DNA from: Candidatus Pullilachnospira intestinigallinarum
Lineage (GTDB): Bacteria > Bacillota > Clostridia > Lachnospirales > Lachnospiraceae
Length of the DNA stretch: 64,000 nt
NCBI GenBank assembly: GCA_018711275.1
Contig: DVIN01000059.1
Coordinates: 1 to 64,000 of the forward strand
Direction: 5' to 3'
Shown here: piece by piece, positions 26,840-35,526 of the stretch
How positions within the stretch are numbered: position 1 is the stretch's first letter
How the letters are laid out: each line of letters begins with the position of its first letter
Made by a program: the position numbers and the translations under genes
Notes under the pieces: model-generated
Database searches by the model: none
The model's input: only the letters and a program-made list of their open reading frames with translations
What the model was told of the DNA's origin: nothing

Positions 26840-28206
26840 TGCTTTTTCGTGTTTTCGTCAACAGAAATCCCACGATTGTCCGTCTCAGAAAAACGGATAT
26901 CCACCGGTCGGATACTTCTGGCCAGAAGAGCTTTCATATGGGCGATCAGCATCCCGTAATTGGTGATAGGCACCTGCGCGTCTCTGGCGCAGGCAATCCG
27001 GTACCGCATCTCTCTGGCGTTGAGCATACACCCTCCGCAGTGGACAATCAGCGCATACTCTGTCAGTTCCTCCGGAAATTCCCCGCCGCTGGTGAACCGG
27101 AAATTCAGCTGTTTCCCGGTATATTTCTGAAGCCATCCGGGGATCTTCACCGTTCCGATGTCGTTGCACTGCCGGTGATGGGTGCAGCCCTCGCTGATCA
27201 GCACCGTATCCCCGTCCGCCAGCCCTTCCACCGCCTGGATGCCGGAAAGCAGCGGTTCCAGCTCTCCTTTGTATCTGGCAAAGAGAATGGAGAAGGAGGT
27301 GAGGGGAATTTCTTCGGGCACAATCTTTCCCACTTTTCCGAATGCCTGGCTGTCGGTGATCACCATGCGTACCTTTCCCTCCAGCCTGGCAAGGGTATCG
27401 GCCAGCTCCGTATCCCGCACCACAATGGCTGAAGCCCCGCTCTCCAGAATATCCCGGATAGTCTGCTGCTGGGGCAGGATCAGACGGCCTTTGGGGGCCG
27501 CCTTGTCGATGGGCACCACCAGGAGGACAAAATCCCCTGGGTCGATCAGGTCTCCCACCAGACGACGGCCCTGGTTTTCCTCCGGTGCCATCCGGGCCAG
27601 CAGTTCTTTCATCTGATAAATGTTCTCTCCCGTGGCCGCGCTCACCGGAAGAAGGCGGATGCGGGATTCCGTCTGCACGCCGGAGGCTTTGAACACCGCC
27701 CCTTCTCCTTCGCTCCCCGTCTCTGCTTTCGCAGCCGTCTCCACCAAAATTCCCAGCTCCCGCAGCCGCTCTTCTGTCTCGTGCAGACACTGGTCCGTCC
27801 GGGCTTTTCCCGCCAGATCGCACTGGCTCACCGCCACCAGGCAGGGAATCTCTTTCTTCCGGATCCGCGCAAGCAGCGCCTCATCCTGGGGCGTCAGTCC
27901 CAGTGCCGCGTCAATCACCAGCACTGCCAGATCCGTTTTGTTCAGCACCTGGTAGCTCTTTTTTACCCGCAGTCCGCCCAGCTCTCCTTCATCGTCAATG
28001 CCGGGGGTGTCGATCATCACCACCGGTCCCAGCGGCAGAAGCTCCATGGCCTTGGACACCGGGTCGGTGGTGGTACCCTTCACGTCGGAGACAATGGCCA
28101 TGTTCTGGCCGGTAAGAGCGTTGAGCAGACTGGATTTTCCCGCGTTCCTCCTGCCGAAGATACCGATATGCACCCGCTCGGCGGAAGGTGTACTGTTCAA
28201 ACTCAT
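26836..28206 (-). CDS. hydF: [FeFe]-hydrogenase H-cluster maturation GTPase
   Basis: HydF is the scaffold/GTPase on which the 2Fe subcluster is assembled before transfer to apo-hydrogenase. Seen here: P-loop GRRNAGKSS at 18-26, DTPGIDDEGEL (G3) at 66-76, the dimerisation domain, and the Fe-S ligand pattern C-T-H ... H-C-G-G-C near the C-terminus. The 456 residues exceed the usual about 400. The extra part appears to be an insertion in the GTPase domain (ETAAKAETGSEGEGAVFKASGVQTESR) before the SAATGENI (G5) motif. It is 14 bp after hydG. Confidence 0.95.
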   Translation of the reverse strand: MSLNSTPSAERVHIGIFGRRNAGKSSLLNALTGQNMAIVSDVKGTTTDPVSKAMELLPLGPVVMIDTPGIDDEGELGGLRVKKSYQVLNKTDLAVLVIDAALGLTPQDEALLARIRKKEIPCLVAVSQCDLAGKARTDQCLHETEERLRELGILVETAAKAETGSEGEGAVFKASGVQTESRIRLLPVSAATGENIYQMKELLARMAPEENQGRRLVGDLIDPGDFVLLVVPIDKAAPKGRLILPQQQTIRDILESGASAIVVRDTELADTLARLEGKVRMVITDSQAFGKVGKIVPEEIPLTSFSILFARYKGELEPLLSGIQAVEGLADGDTVLISEGCTHHRQCNDIGTVKIPGWLQKYTGKQLNFRFTSGGEFPEELTEYALIVHCGGCMLNAREMRYRIACARDAQVPITNYGMLIAHMKALLARSIRPVDIRFSETDNRGISVDENTKKH

Positions 28207-28220
28207 AGGCCTCTCCTCCG

Positions 28221-29639
28221 TCAGAACCGGAAATCCCGGGCGCCCTGCTCGATTTCCTTCAGGTTTTTCTTCACAATCTCCCGTACTTTTTCCTTGGGAA
28301 TGTTGTCGATCTCCCGTTCAATCAGCGCATTTCCCACATTTTTCGTATCCTCGGAGGCGTAATCCTGCAGATATTCCTTCAGGGTCAGCAATGCGTTGGG
28401 ATGGCAGCAGTTCTGGATCTGTCCGCTCTTGCACAGGCTCATAAACCGGTCGCCGGTGCGGCCCTCCCGGTAGCAGGCGGTGCAGAAGCTGGGAATATAA
28501 TCCATCTTCATCAGCCAGTTCACCACTTCATCCAGGGTCCGGTTGTCACTGACGTCAAACTGGGCGGAGCTTTCCTCCTCCGGTTCCGGCTCCACATAAC
28601 CGCCCACGCTGGTGCGGGAACCGCCGCTGATCTGAGAAATCCCCAGATGCAGCACCCGCTCCCGGCATTTCTGGCTTTCTCTGGTGGAGACGATCATGCC
28701 GGTATAGGGAACGGCGATGCGGATGCAGGCCACCAGCTTGGCAAAGGTGTCGTCGTCGATGCCGTTGTCGAAATCATCGGGATCGATGTCGTCCGCCCGG
28801 CGGATTCTGGGAACGCTGATGGTATGGGGGCCCACCCCGTGTACCGCCTCCAGATGCTCCGCATGCATCAGCAGTCCGGCAAATTCATACCGGTACAGCT
28901 CCAGTCCGAACAGCACGCCCAGACCCACATCATCGATACCGCCTTCCATGGCCCGGTCCATGGCCTCGGTGTGGTAGGCATAATTGTGCTTCGGTCCCGT
29001 AGGATGCAGTTTTTCATAGGATTCTTTGTGATAAGTCTCCTGGAACAGAATATAGGTGCCGATCCCCGCCTCCTTCAGTTTCCGGTAGTTTTCCACCGTA
29101 GTGGCCGCAATATTCACATTTACCCGGCGGATGGCCCCGTTTTTGTGCTTGATGCTGTAAATGGTCTTGATACTTTCCAGCACATAGTCGATGGGACAGT
29201 TCACCGGATCCTCGCCGGTCTCGATGGCCAGCCGCTTGTGTCCCATATCCTGCAGGGCGATGACCTCCTTCCGGATTTCCTCCTGGGTCAGTTTTTTTCT
29301 GGGGATATGTTTGTTTTTGGCGTGGTAAGGACAGTACACACAGCCGTTCACACAGTAATTGGACAGATACAGGGGCGCGAACATGACGATCCGGTTCCCG
29401 TAAAAGTCTTTCTTAATCTGCTCCGCCAGAGCAAAGATCTCCTGCTCCTTCTCCGGGGCCGAACAGACCAGCAGCACCGAAGCTTCCCGGTGGGAAAGCC
29501 CTTTTCTCAGTTTTGCCTTCTCGATAATCTGATCCACCAGTTCCAGATTGTCCTTATTCTTTTCCGCATACTCCAGCGTCTCCATAATTTCCTCATGATT
29601 GATGAATTCTTCCGCCTTCATGGAATCTACCCGATACAT
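28221..29639 (-). CDS. hydG: [FeFe]-hydrogenase maturation radical SAM tyrosine lyase
   Basis: HydG cleaves tyrosine to give CO and CN ligands of the H-cluster. The start at 29639 (MYRVDSMKAEEFINH) follows AAGGAGA; the 194 extra residues of the ORF track are out-of-frame hydE and spacer. The 472 residues match HydG. The radical SAM cluster motif C-x3-C-x2-C is at 96-103 (NYCVNGCVYC). The C-terminal auxiliary-cluster motif starts FCTACYREGRTGDRF. It lies between hydE and hydF; a repeated GGCC hairpin element stands directly upstream. Confidence 0.96.
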   Translation of the reverse strand: MYRVDSMKAEEFINHEEIMETLEYAEKNKDNLELVDQIIEKAKLRKGLSHREASVLLVCSAPEKEQEIFALAEQIKKDFYGNRIVMFAPLYLSNYCVNGCVYCPYHAKNKHIPRKKLTQEEIRKEVIALQDMGHKRLAIETGEDPVNCPIDYVLESIKTIYSIKHKNGAIRRVNVNIAATTVENYRKLKEAGIGTYILFQETYHKESYEKLHPTGPKHNYAYHTEAMDRAMEGGIDDVGLGVLFGLELYRYEFAGLLMHAEHLEAVHGVGPHTISVPRIRRADDIDPDDFDNGIDDDTFAKLVACIRIAVPYTGMIVSTRESQKCRERVLHLGISQISGGSRTSVGGYVEPEPEEESSAQFDVSDNRTLDEVVNWLMKMDYIPSFCTACYREGRTGDRFMSLCKSGQIQNCCHPNALLTLKEYLQDYASEDTKNVGNALIEREIDNIPKEKVREIVKKNLKEIEQGARDFRF

Positions 29640-29650
29640 AATTCTGTTTC

Positions 29651-29725
29651 TCCTTTCCTTGTTTTTGGCCGAATGGCCATAAAGGGATCCCCGCAGGGGG
29701 TTTCCTTGTTTTTGGCCGAATGGCC
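29651..29725. repeat. two copies of a GGCC hairpin repeat before hydG
   Basis: TCCTTGTTTTTGGCCGAATGGCC occurs twice 47 bp apart, with AAAGGGATCCCCGCAGGGGG between. On the minus strand it reads TGGCCATTCGGCCA just upstream of the hydG ribosome binding site. Related copies occur at 31064, 46476 and 49581. Confidence 0.8.
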
Positions 29726-29731
29726 CATGGC

Positions 29732-30793
29732 TCACGTTCCGGGATAATCCCCCCGGTCCGTCACCACCTGATAACCGATGGACTGCATCTGCGCTTTCAG
29801 AAGCGCCAGCCCTTCCGCGCTCTCCTCTCCGGTCCCCAGCTTGTTGTCGTACAGCATATACTGTTTTCTTCTGACCGGCGGGGAGAGATTCGGCATCACC
29901 ACATTGGCCCCCGCCAGAATTCCCTTCTGCCTGCCCTCCGGATCGATGGTTCCCAGGGCCGTGGTGGCGGGCAGCAGCACCCTGGGCAGCAGCAGACGGA
30001 TCAGTCCCAGCATCACCAGGGTTTGAGTAAGTCCTCCCCCCGGAAAATCCCGAAACGGCGTGTCCTTCTGGGAAATGAACGGCCCGATGCCCACCATTTC
30101 CGGCTGCAGCCGCTCCATGAATTTCAAATCCTCCGCCAGATGCTCCGCAGTCTGAAACGGCGAACCGATCATGCAGCCGCAGCCCACCTGATAACCGATT
30201 TCCTTCAAATCCCGCAGGCACTGCACCCGGTGCTCCCAGGACATGGACGGCGGATGCAGCCTCCGGTAATGCTCCGGGCTGGCAGTCTCATGGCGCAGCA
30301 GATACCGGCTGGCTCCCGCGTCAAAAAACCGCTGATAGCTTTCCCGCTCTTTCTCCCCCAGGGACAGGGTGATGGCACAGTCGGGAAATTCCCTGTGAAC
30401 CGCAGCCACCAGCGCCTCCACCACCTCGTCCGTCATGGCCGGATCCTCACCGCCCTGAAAGACGAAGGTGCGGAAACCCAGACGATATCCTTCCCGGCAG
30501 CATTCCAAGATTTCCTCCTGATCCATCCGGTAGCGGACGGCATGTCCGTTGCTTTTCCGGATTCCGCAGTAATAGCAGTCGTTCCGGCATACATTGGACA
30601 CCTCCACCAGCCCCCGGATGTAAACCTTTTTCCCGTAGACCGCTTCCCGCACCCGCCCGGCCCGGGCAAACAGCTCCTCCCGTTCGCCGGCGGCCTCTTC
30701 CCGGGACAGCGTCCTGACCAGTTCCTCATATTCCTCCGTTGCCAGCCGCCGTTCCCGTCCCAGCCGGTCCAGCAGCTTCTCAAAACGGCTCAC
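29732..30793 (-). CDS. hydE: [FeFe]-hydrogenase maturation radical SAM protein
   Basis: HydE acts with HydG and HydF in building the dithiolate-bridged 2Fe subcluster. Residues 69-76 carry C-x3-C-x2-C (NVCRNDCYYCGIRKSN), and the BATS-type C-terminus and FQGGEDP motif (near 118) fit the HydE/BioB group. 353 residues is normal. Its ATG overlaps the last bases of the upstream TM1266-type gene by 4 bp, indicating coupling. The operon order is TM1266-type, hydE, hydG, hydF. Confidence 0.95.
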   Translation of the reverse strand: MSRFEKLLDRLGRERRLATEEYEELVRTLSREEAAGEREELFARAGRVREAVYGKKVYIRGLVEVSNVCRNDCYYCGIRKSNGHAVRYRMDQEEILECCREGYRLGFRTFVFQGGEDPAMTDEVVEALVAAVHREFPDCAITLSLGEKERESYQRFFDAGASRYLLRHETASPEHYRRLHPPSMSWEHRVQCLRDLKEIGYQVGCGCMIGSPFQTAEHLAEDLKFMERLQPEMVGIGPFISQKDTPFRDFPGGGLTQTLVMLGLIRLLLPRVLLPATTALGTIDPEGRQKGILAGANVVMPNLSPPVRRKQYMLYDNKLGTGEESAEGLALLKAQMQSIGYQVVTDRGDYPGT

Positions 30794-31062
30794 CCCTGCT
30801 CCGCCTTTGTGTGTTTTTCCGCCTTAGAATACACCGTTTTGCTGGTGACACCGGGAAGCATCCCCAGTTTTCCGGACAGGGTACTGATCACATTCTGGGG
30901 AGCATCCAGAATCACACTGATCACGGAAATCTTCTTTTCCCGGTAGGGAACTCCCATCCGGCCCACAATATAATCCCCCGCCTCATGGAGCAGCTCATTC
31001 AGCGCCCCCGCCGACTCCCTGTTTTCCACAATAATAGCAATCACTGCCAACCTCGTTTCCAT
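30790..31062 (-). CDS. TM1266-family iron-only hydrogenase system regulator (ACT-like)
   Basis: The start at 31062 gives 90 residues (METRLAVIAIIVENRESAGALNELLHEAGDYIVGRMGVPYREKKISVISVILDAPQNVISTLSGKLGMLPGVTSKTVYSK), a good match to the small ACT/NikR-C-like proteins found next to hyd genes. The ORF-track start at 31137 is rejected because it reads through the repeat element. GAGAGGAAAT precedes the ATG. The family is assumed to sense or regulate; no DNA-binding domain is visible. Confidence 0.85.
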   Translation of the reverse strand: METRLAVIAIIVENRESAGALNELLHEAGDYIVGRMGVPYREKKISVISVILDAPQNVISTLSGKLGMLPGVTSKTVYSKAEKHTKAEQG

Positions 31063-31063
31063 A

Positions 31064-31146
31064 TTTCCTCTCTTTCCGGCCGTATGGCCATAAAGGTATC
31101 CCTTTGGGATTTCCTCTCTTTCCGGCCGCATGGCCATGAAGGTATC
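31064..31146. repeat. two copies of the GGCC hairpin repeat before the TM1266-type gene
   Basis: TTTCCTCTCTTTCCGGCCGTATGGCCATAAAGGTATC and TTTCCTCTCTTTCCGGCCGCATGGCCATGAAGGTATC lie 46 bp apart. The copy nearer the gene supplies its ribosome binding site on the minus strand. Confidence 0.8.
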
Positions 31147-31171
31147 AAAAAAGCACCCGATAAAAGGGTGC
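31147..31171 (-). terminator. intrinsic terminator in the hyd operon leader
   Basis: GCACCC-TTTTATC-GGGTGC followed by TTTTTT on the minus strand, about 85 bases before the first hyd gene. Since the next genes on that strand are the hyd operon, it looks like an attenuator rather than an end terminator. Confidence 0.7.
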
Positions 31172-31368
31172 AGTTGGAACTAACGGCCATTGGGATATCT
31201 CCCGGAAGTCCGTCTGCCCGTTCTGAAAGGGAAACCTCCCCATCGGTCCGGTGCTCTGTAAAAACTGTCCGGTATCTGTGCCGTTTACAATATCTGCAGC
31301 CCTTTCTTCTCAGGTTATCTCCCATCCCCGGGATCTTGCCTTTGAAGGCAGAAAGCTGTGTCTTTTTT

Positions 31369-31397
31369 ATCATAATACATTTTCCCGGTTATTGCCA
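31369..31397 (-). promoter_or_regulatory. candidate promoter of the hyd operon
   Basis: Minus-strand TGGCAA, 17 bases, TATGAT. The -10 is good, the -35 poor. It would start a leader of about 215 bases that ends at the hairpin 31147-31171. Confidence 0.4.
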
Positions 31398-31505
31398 CAT
31401 TTTTTTACAATTGTTATAATTGATCATATACAGCAGGCAAACAGATTTCCCGCAGAATGACAGGGAAGAAATTGTCGATCTTGAAAAAATGATTTTCGCA
31501 AAGAA

Positions 31506-31860
31506 ATCTTTCCTTTTCCTGGTTTTTAGCTGCCTCTCAGCCGGAAAATTGCATCTTTTCCAGGACTTTCCCTGTTTTTAGCTGCTACCTGGCTGGAAAA
31601 TTGCATCTTTTTCGGGACTTTTCCTGGTTTTAGCTGCCTCTCAGTCCCCAAAATGCATCTTTTTCAGGATTTTTCCCATTTTTAGCCGCCTCCCGGCTAT
31701 AAAACTGCATCTTTTTCGGGAACTTTCCCGTTTTTAGCCGCTTCCCGGCAGGAAAATTGCATCTTTTCCGGGATTTTTCCCGTTTTTAGCTGTTTCACAG
31801 CCATGAAAAGGCGGCTTTTCTCAGGATCTCGGAACTTTTCCTGTTTTAGCCGCCACAAGC
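31506..31860. repeat. tandem array A: seven units, 52-bp period
   Basis: TTTTAGC starts at 31524, 31576, 31628, 31680, 31732, 31784 and 31844, i.e. five intervals of exactly 52 bp, then 60. Typical unit: TTTTAGCTGCCTCTCAGCCG, then GAAAATTGCATCTTTTCC and GGGACTTTCCC-type words. Each unit has a GCTG/CAGC stem, changed to GCCG/CGGC in units 4 and 5. It lies in the divergent spacer between the hyd operon and the lipid kinase gene. It is not coding and has no CRISPR spacers. Confidence 0.9.
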
Positions 31861-32000
31861 AACAATCCAAAAACTGCCTCTGCGTTTCCAGGGCGAAGCA
31901 AGGCAGAGCTGCCGGGCACAGGGCTGCCGGGCAGGTATGTTATTTTTCCGGGAGAGTTCAAAGAAAGTATGAAGAATTCAAAATATGGAGGATTCAAGTT

Positions 32001-32918
32001 ATGAAATATTTCTTTATTGTCAATCCCGCTTCCAGATCCGGCCAGGGGAAGGAGGTGTGGCTGGGCATCCGGCGTACCCTTGATGGGCGGAAGATTCCCT
32101 TTCAGGTATTTTTCACCCAATATGAAGGACATGGTACCCGCCTGGTCCGGCAGATTGCCGGGCAGCTGCCGGGATGCCACCTGGTGGTTGTGGGCGGAGA
32201 CGGCACGCTCAATGAAGTGCTCAACGGGCTGGCCGGGATTTCCGGGGTGACACTGGGCTACATTCCGCTGGGCTCCGGCAACGACTTTGCCCGGGGACTT
32301 GGGCTTTCCACCGATCCCCAAAGGGCGCTGGCCTGTATTCTCTCTCCCTCCCGGATCCTGTCTCTGGATCTGGGGCAGGTGACTTCCCATGGCCGGACTT
32401 CTTACTTCGGCATCAGCGCCGGGCTGGGATATGACGCGGAAATCTGTTATCAGGTTTCCCATTCCCCTGTCAAAAAGCTGCTGAACCGGCTGCATCTGGG
32501 CAACCTGATCTACGCCCTGGTGGCGGTGCGGCTGCTGCTCACCTATCCGCCCTGTGATATGGAGATCACGGTGGACGGGCAGCGCCGCAATTTTCAGAAG
32601 GTACACTTTGTCACCGGCATGAATCTGCCCTACGAGGGAGGCGGATTTCGTTTCTGTCCCGACGCCCGGCCGGATGACGGACGGCTCTCCTGCATGGTGG
32701 TTCACGGGATGAAGCCGCTGAAAATCCTGTTTCTGTTTCCCACCGCCTATTTTGGAAAACATACGGGATTTCGCGGCATTACCCTGCTGGAAGGGAAAAG
32801 CATACAGATCCACAGCGCCTCCCCCTGTAAAATCCATCGGGACGGGGAATTCGGCGGGGTGTCCGATCAGGTGGTATTTCGGGCAGGGGACGGGGATGTT
32901 TCGCTGATTGTGGGATAA
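32001..32918 (+). CDS. YegS/DgkB-type diacylglycerol/lipid kinase
   Basis: The start ATG at 32001 (MKYFFIVNPASRSGQGKE) follows ATGGAGGATTC; the ORF track begins upstream in the repeat array. 305 residues. The family signatures are NPASRSGQG (residues 8-16), VVGGDGTLNEVLNG (about 58-71) and PLGSGNDFARG (about 84-94), which form the ATP site of DAGK_cat kinases. The family phosphorylates diacylglycerol or related lipids at the membrane. It stands alone on the plus strand, converging with the ALDH gene 5 bp away. Confidence 0.92.
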   Translation: MKYFFIVNPASRSGQGKEVWLGIRRTLDGRKIPFQVFFTQYEGHGTRLVRQIAGQLPGCHLVVVGGDGTLNEVLNGLAGISGVTLGYIPLGSGNDFARGLGLSTDPQRALACILSPSRILSLDLGQVTSHGRTSYFGISAGLGYDAEICYQVSHSPVKKLLNRLHLGNLIYALVAVRLLLTYPPCDMEITVDGQRRNFQKVHFVTGMNLPYEGGGFRFCPDARPDDGRLSCMVVHGMKPLKILFLFPTAYFGKHTGFRGITLLEGKSIQIHSASPCKIHRDGEFGGVSDQVVFRAGDGDVSLIVG

Positions 32919-32923
32919 ACGCT

Positions 32924-34294
32924 CTACCGCAGAAACAGCCGGATCAGCTTTTCCTTCGTGGCATTATAAGGCATATAGCGGAAGGGTAGATCCAGCCAGG
33001 TGGATTTGTTCACAATACTCTTTCTGTGGCTGAAGGTCTCAAAGGACAGTTTCCCGTGATAGCTTCCCATCCCGCTGTTGCCCACGCCGCCGAATCCCAG
33101 CCGGGAGGTGGCCAGGTGAATGATGGTATCGTTGATGCAGCCGCCGCCGAAGGAAATGCTTTTCAGCACTTTTTTCTGTTCTTTTTTGTCCTCTGTAAAG
33201 AGATAAAGCGCCAGCGGTTTTTCTCTCTTCTTCACCTGGGCGATGGCTTCCTCCAGGCTCCGGAAGGTCAGCACCGGCAACACGGGCCCGAAGATTTCCT
33301 CCTGCATCACCGGATCCTCCCAGCGGACATTTTCCAGCACGGTGGGGGTGATCTGCAGGGTTTCCTCATGGCCGTAGCCGCCGCAGCAGACATGGGCTCC
33401 CTTAAGAAGTCCCATCACCCGGTGATAATGCTTTTCGTTGATCATTTTCGGATAATCGGGATTATCCAGCGGCTCTTTTCCCAGCATTTTTCCGATCCAG
33501 TAAACCACCCAGGACAGGAATTCTTCCTTCACCTTCTCATCCACCAGGGCATAGTCAGGCGCCACACAGGTCTGGCCGCTGTTCAGGAATTTTCCGAATA
33601 CCATCCGTTTGGCCGCCAGGGAAAGCTTTGCCTTATCCGTGACGATGCAGGGACTTTTTCCTCCCAGCTCCAGGGTCACCGGCGTCAGATACCGGGATGC
33701 TTTTTCCATCACCAGTTTCCCCACCGTCACGCCGCCGGTGAAGAAAATATAGTCAAACCGCTGCTCCAGAAGCTCTGTATTTTCCTTTCTTCCGCCTTCC
33801 ACCACGGCCACATATTTTCCGGGAAATGCGTCCCGGATCACGGTCTGGATCACCGAGGAAGTGGCCGGCGCATAGGCGGAGGGTTTCAGCACGCAGCAGT
33901 TTCCCGCCGCGATGGCGCCGATCAGCGGCTCCATGCACAGCATGAAAGGATAATTCCAGGGGGACATCACCAGCACCACTCCGTAGGGCTCCGCCTGGGA
34001 AAAGCTTGTGGCATGAAACTGGGCCAGCGGTGTGGGCACATACTGCCGCATCACCCAGGCCGGCAGATGACGCTTCACAAAAGACAATTCCGACAACGTC
34101 ATACCCACCTCGGTCATGTAGGCTTCCACGGAGGACTTATGCAAATCCTTCTTTAAAGCCTGGTTAATGTCCTCCTCGTGATGCTTAATGGAAGCCTCCA
34201 GACGCTCCAGCGCTTCCAGCCGGAACCGGAGATCACGGGTCCGGTCTGTCCGGAAAAAATCTCTCTGCCGTTCCACAATTTTCTCAATCTTCAT
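32924..34294 (-). CDS. NAD(P)-dependent aldehyde dehydrogenase
   Basis: 456 residues, the short ALDH3-like class. PWNYPFMLCMEPLIGAIAAGNCCVLKPS forms the cofactor pocket, LELGGKSPCIV carries the general-base Glu, and NSGQTCVAPDY the catalytic Cys. It ends LPFRYMPYNATKEKLIRLFLR, as in ALDH3/YwdH-type proteins that act on medium or long-chain aldehydes. It follows the iron alcohol dehydrogenase gene, so an alcohol-aldehyde-acid couple is plausible. The SCP2-like gene upstream hints at a lipid substrate (inference). Confidence 0.92.
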   Translation of the reverse strand: MKIEKIVERQRDFFRTDRTRDLRFRLEALERLEASIKHHEEDINQALKKDLHKSSVEAYMTEVGMTLSELSFVKRHLPAWVMRQYVPTPLAQFHATSFSQAEPYGVVLVMSPWNYPFMLCMEPLIGAIAAGNCCVLKPSAYAPATSSVIQTVIRDAFPGKYVAVVEGGRKENTELLEQRFDYIFFTGGVTVGKLVMEKASRYLTPVTLELGGKSPCIVTDKAKLSLAAKRMVFGKFLNSGQTCVAPDYALVDEKVKEEFLSWVVYWIGKMLGKEPLDNPDYPKMINEKHYHRVMGLLKGAHVCCGGYGHEETLQITPTVLENVRWEDPVMQEEIFGPVLPVLTFRSLEEAIAQVKKREKPLALYLFTEDKKEQKKVLKSISFGGGCINDTIIHLATSRLGFGGVGNSGMGSYHGKLSFETFSHRKSIVNKSTWLDLPFRYMPYNATKEKLIRLFLR

Positions 34295-34332
34295 ATGCCA
34301 TACCTCCCGAATCTATGCATACCTTTTCATTC

Positions 34333-35526
34333 TCAAAATGCCTTTTTCAGTATAAACAGCACATCCTCCACATCCGCCTTGCGGGGATTTACCAGCATGG
34401 CACCATCGTTGATGGCTGTCTCGGCCACTTTTTCAAAATCCTCCGGATTCACATCGAAATCCCGCAGGCGCACGGACAGGCCGCAGGAACGGTGGAGGCG
34501 TTTTCGCAGGCTCCAGACTTCTTTGATGGCCTGTTTTGCCCGCTGCGCCTTCGGGGTGGAGAAATAGACTTCCTCCCCGGCCAGGGGCAGCAGCAGTTCT
34601 CCGTACAGCTGTCTTGTCCGCTCGTCAGCATAGTTGTATGCCATGCCGTGGGGCAGCAGAATCGTCATGGCGTCCCCGTGGGGCACATGGCAGACGCCGC
34701 CCAGGGCGTGGCCGATGGCGTGGACAATGCCCACCATGCTGTTGGAAAAGGCCGCCCCCGCCATCATGGAGGCATTAGCCATGGCCAGCCGCGCCTGGCC
34801 GTCGTGGCCCCGGTTCACCGCCCGCTCCAGATTGTCCCGGATCAGTTCGATGGCTTTCACCGCATAGGCGTCGCTGACGGGATTTTTCTGAATACAGGAA
34901 TAGGCCTCAATGGCATGGCACAGGGCGTCCATGCCGGTGGACGCGGTCATCCGGGGCGGCAGGGTCTCGGTCATCCGCACATCCAGCACTGCCACATCCG
35001 GCTGTAAATAATAGGAAATGAATTCCATTTTCAGCTTCCGGGCCTCATTTTTGATCACCGCCACCAGGGTGGATTCCGATCCGGTTCCGGAGGTGGTGGG
35101 AACGGCGATGAAAGGAACCCGGTGGCCCATGGTAAGATTTTCACAGCCCCACACCTCCAGAATATCATCCATATCCTGGGACAGAAGCATCCGCACGCCC
35201 TTGGCGGTGTCAATGACAGAACCTCCGCCCACGGCAATGAGGCTGTCACAGTTTTTCCGTTTGAACTCTTTGGCGATTCCGTTGACCACATGCAGGGAGG
35301 AGTCCGCCGGAATGTCCGTGTAAATGGCTCCTGCCTCCATTCCCTGGGAAGCCAGGGCGTCCAGCACCTTCTGCAGCGTTCCGATTTTCTCCAGCATATT
35401 GTCGGAGAGAATCATGGGGTGCACCGCATGAAGATTTCTCATTTCCTGAGGAATATTTTCCAGGGCGAATTTTCCGGACATGATTTTCGCCGCGCTTTGA
35501 AATTCATAGTAATCAGGCAGTTTCAT
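34333..35526 (-). CDS. iron-containing alcohol dehydrogenase
   Basis: The start at 35526 (MKLPDYYEFQSAAKIMSGKFALENI) overlaps the stop of the SCP2-like gene and follows GGAGAAAG; the ORF-track N-terminus is out of frame with that gene. 397 residues. Group III ADH features are LIAVGGGSVIDTAKGVRML (NAD site), PTTSGTGSE, and metal ligands in ASTGMDALCHAIEAY and GHALGGVCHVPHGDAMTILLPHGM. It interconverts an alcohol and an aldehyde; the substrate is not evident. Confidence 0.93.
   Translation of the reverse strand: MKLPDYYEFQSAAKIMSGKFALENIPQEMRNLHAVHPMILSDNMLEKIGTLQKVLDALASQGMEAGAIYTDIPADSSLHVVNGIAKEFKRKNCDSLIAVGGGSVIDTAKGVRMLLSQDMDDILEVWGCENLTMGHRVPFIAVPTTSGTGSESTLVAVIKNEARKLKMEFISYYLQPDVAVLDVRMTETLPPRMTASTGMDALCHAIEAYSCIQKNPVSDAYAVKAIELIRDNLERAVNRGHDGQARLAMANASMMAGAAFSNSMVGIVHAIGHALGGVCHVPHGDAMTILLPHGMAYNYADERTRQLYGELLLPLAGEEVYFSTPKAQRAKQAIKEVWSLRKRLHRSCGLSVRLRDFDVNPEDFEKVAETAINDGAMLVNPRKADVEDVLFILKKAF

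Noticed and set aside
28221-30221. 666-residue ORF as full HydG
   Set aside because: The first 194 codons are an out-of-frame reading of hydE and a repeat; MYRVDSMKAEE at 29639 has a good ribosome binding site and gives the normal HydG length.
26836-31137. A complete [FeFe]-hydrogenase locus
   Set aside because: Only maturation and regulator genes are present; no H-cluster-binding hydrogenase subunit is encoded in the window.
31041-31373. 110-residue ORF in the hyd leader
   Set aside because: No ribosome binding site; it reads through the terminator hairpin and two repeat copies, and overlaps the better TM1266-type start.
31153-31397. hyd leader as a SAM, TPP, cobalamin or T-box element
   Set aside because: The key consensus boxes of these elements could not be found; it is left as an unassigned leader.
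31506-31860. Array A (and B, C) as a CRISPR array
   Set aside because: The whole unit is similar from copy to copy with no unique spacers, the period is short for repeat plus spacer, and no cas genes are present.
31803-32000. N-terminal extension of the lipid kinase
   Set aside because: The extension is translated repeat array; the family motif NPASRSGQG lies at the normal distance from the ATG at 32001.
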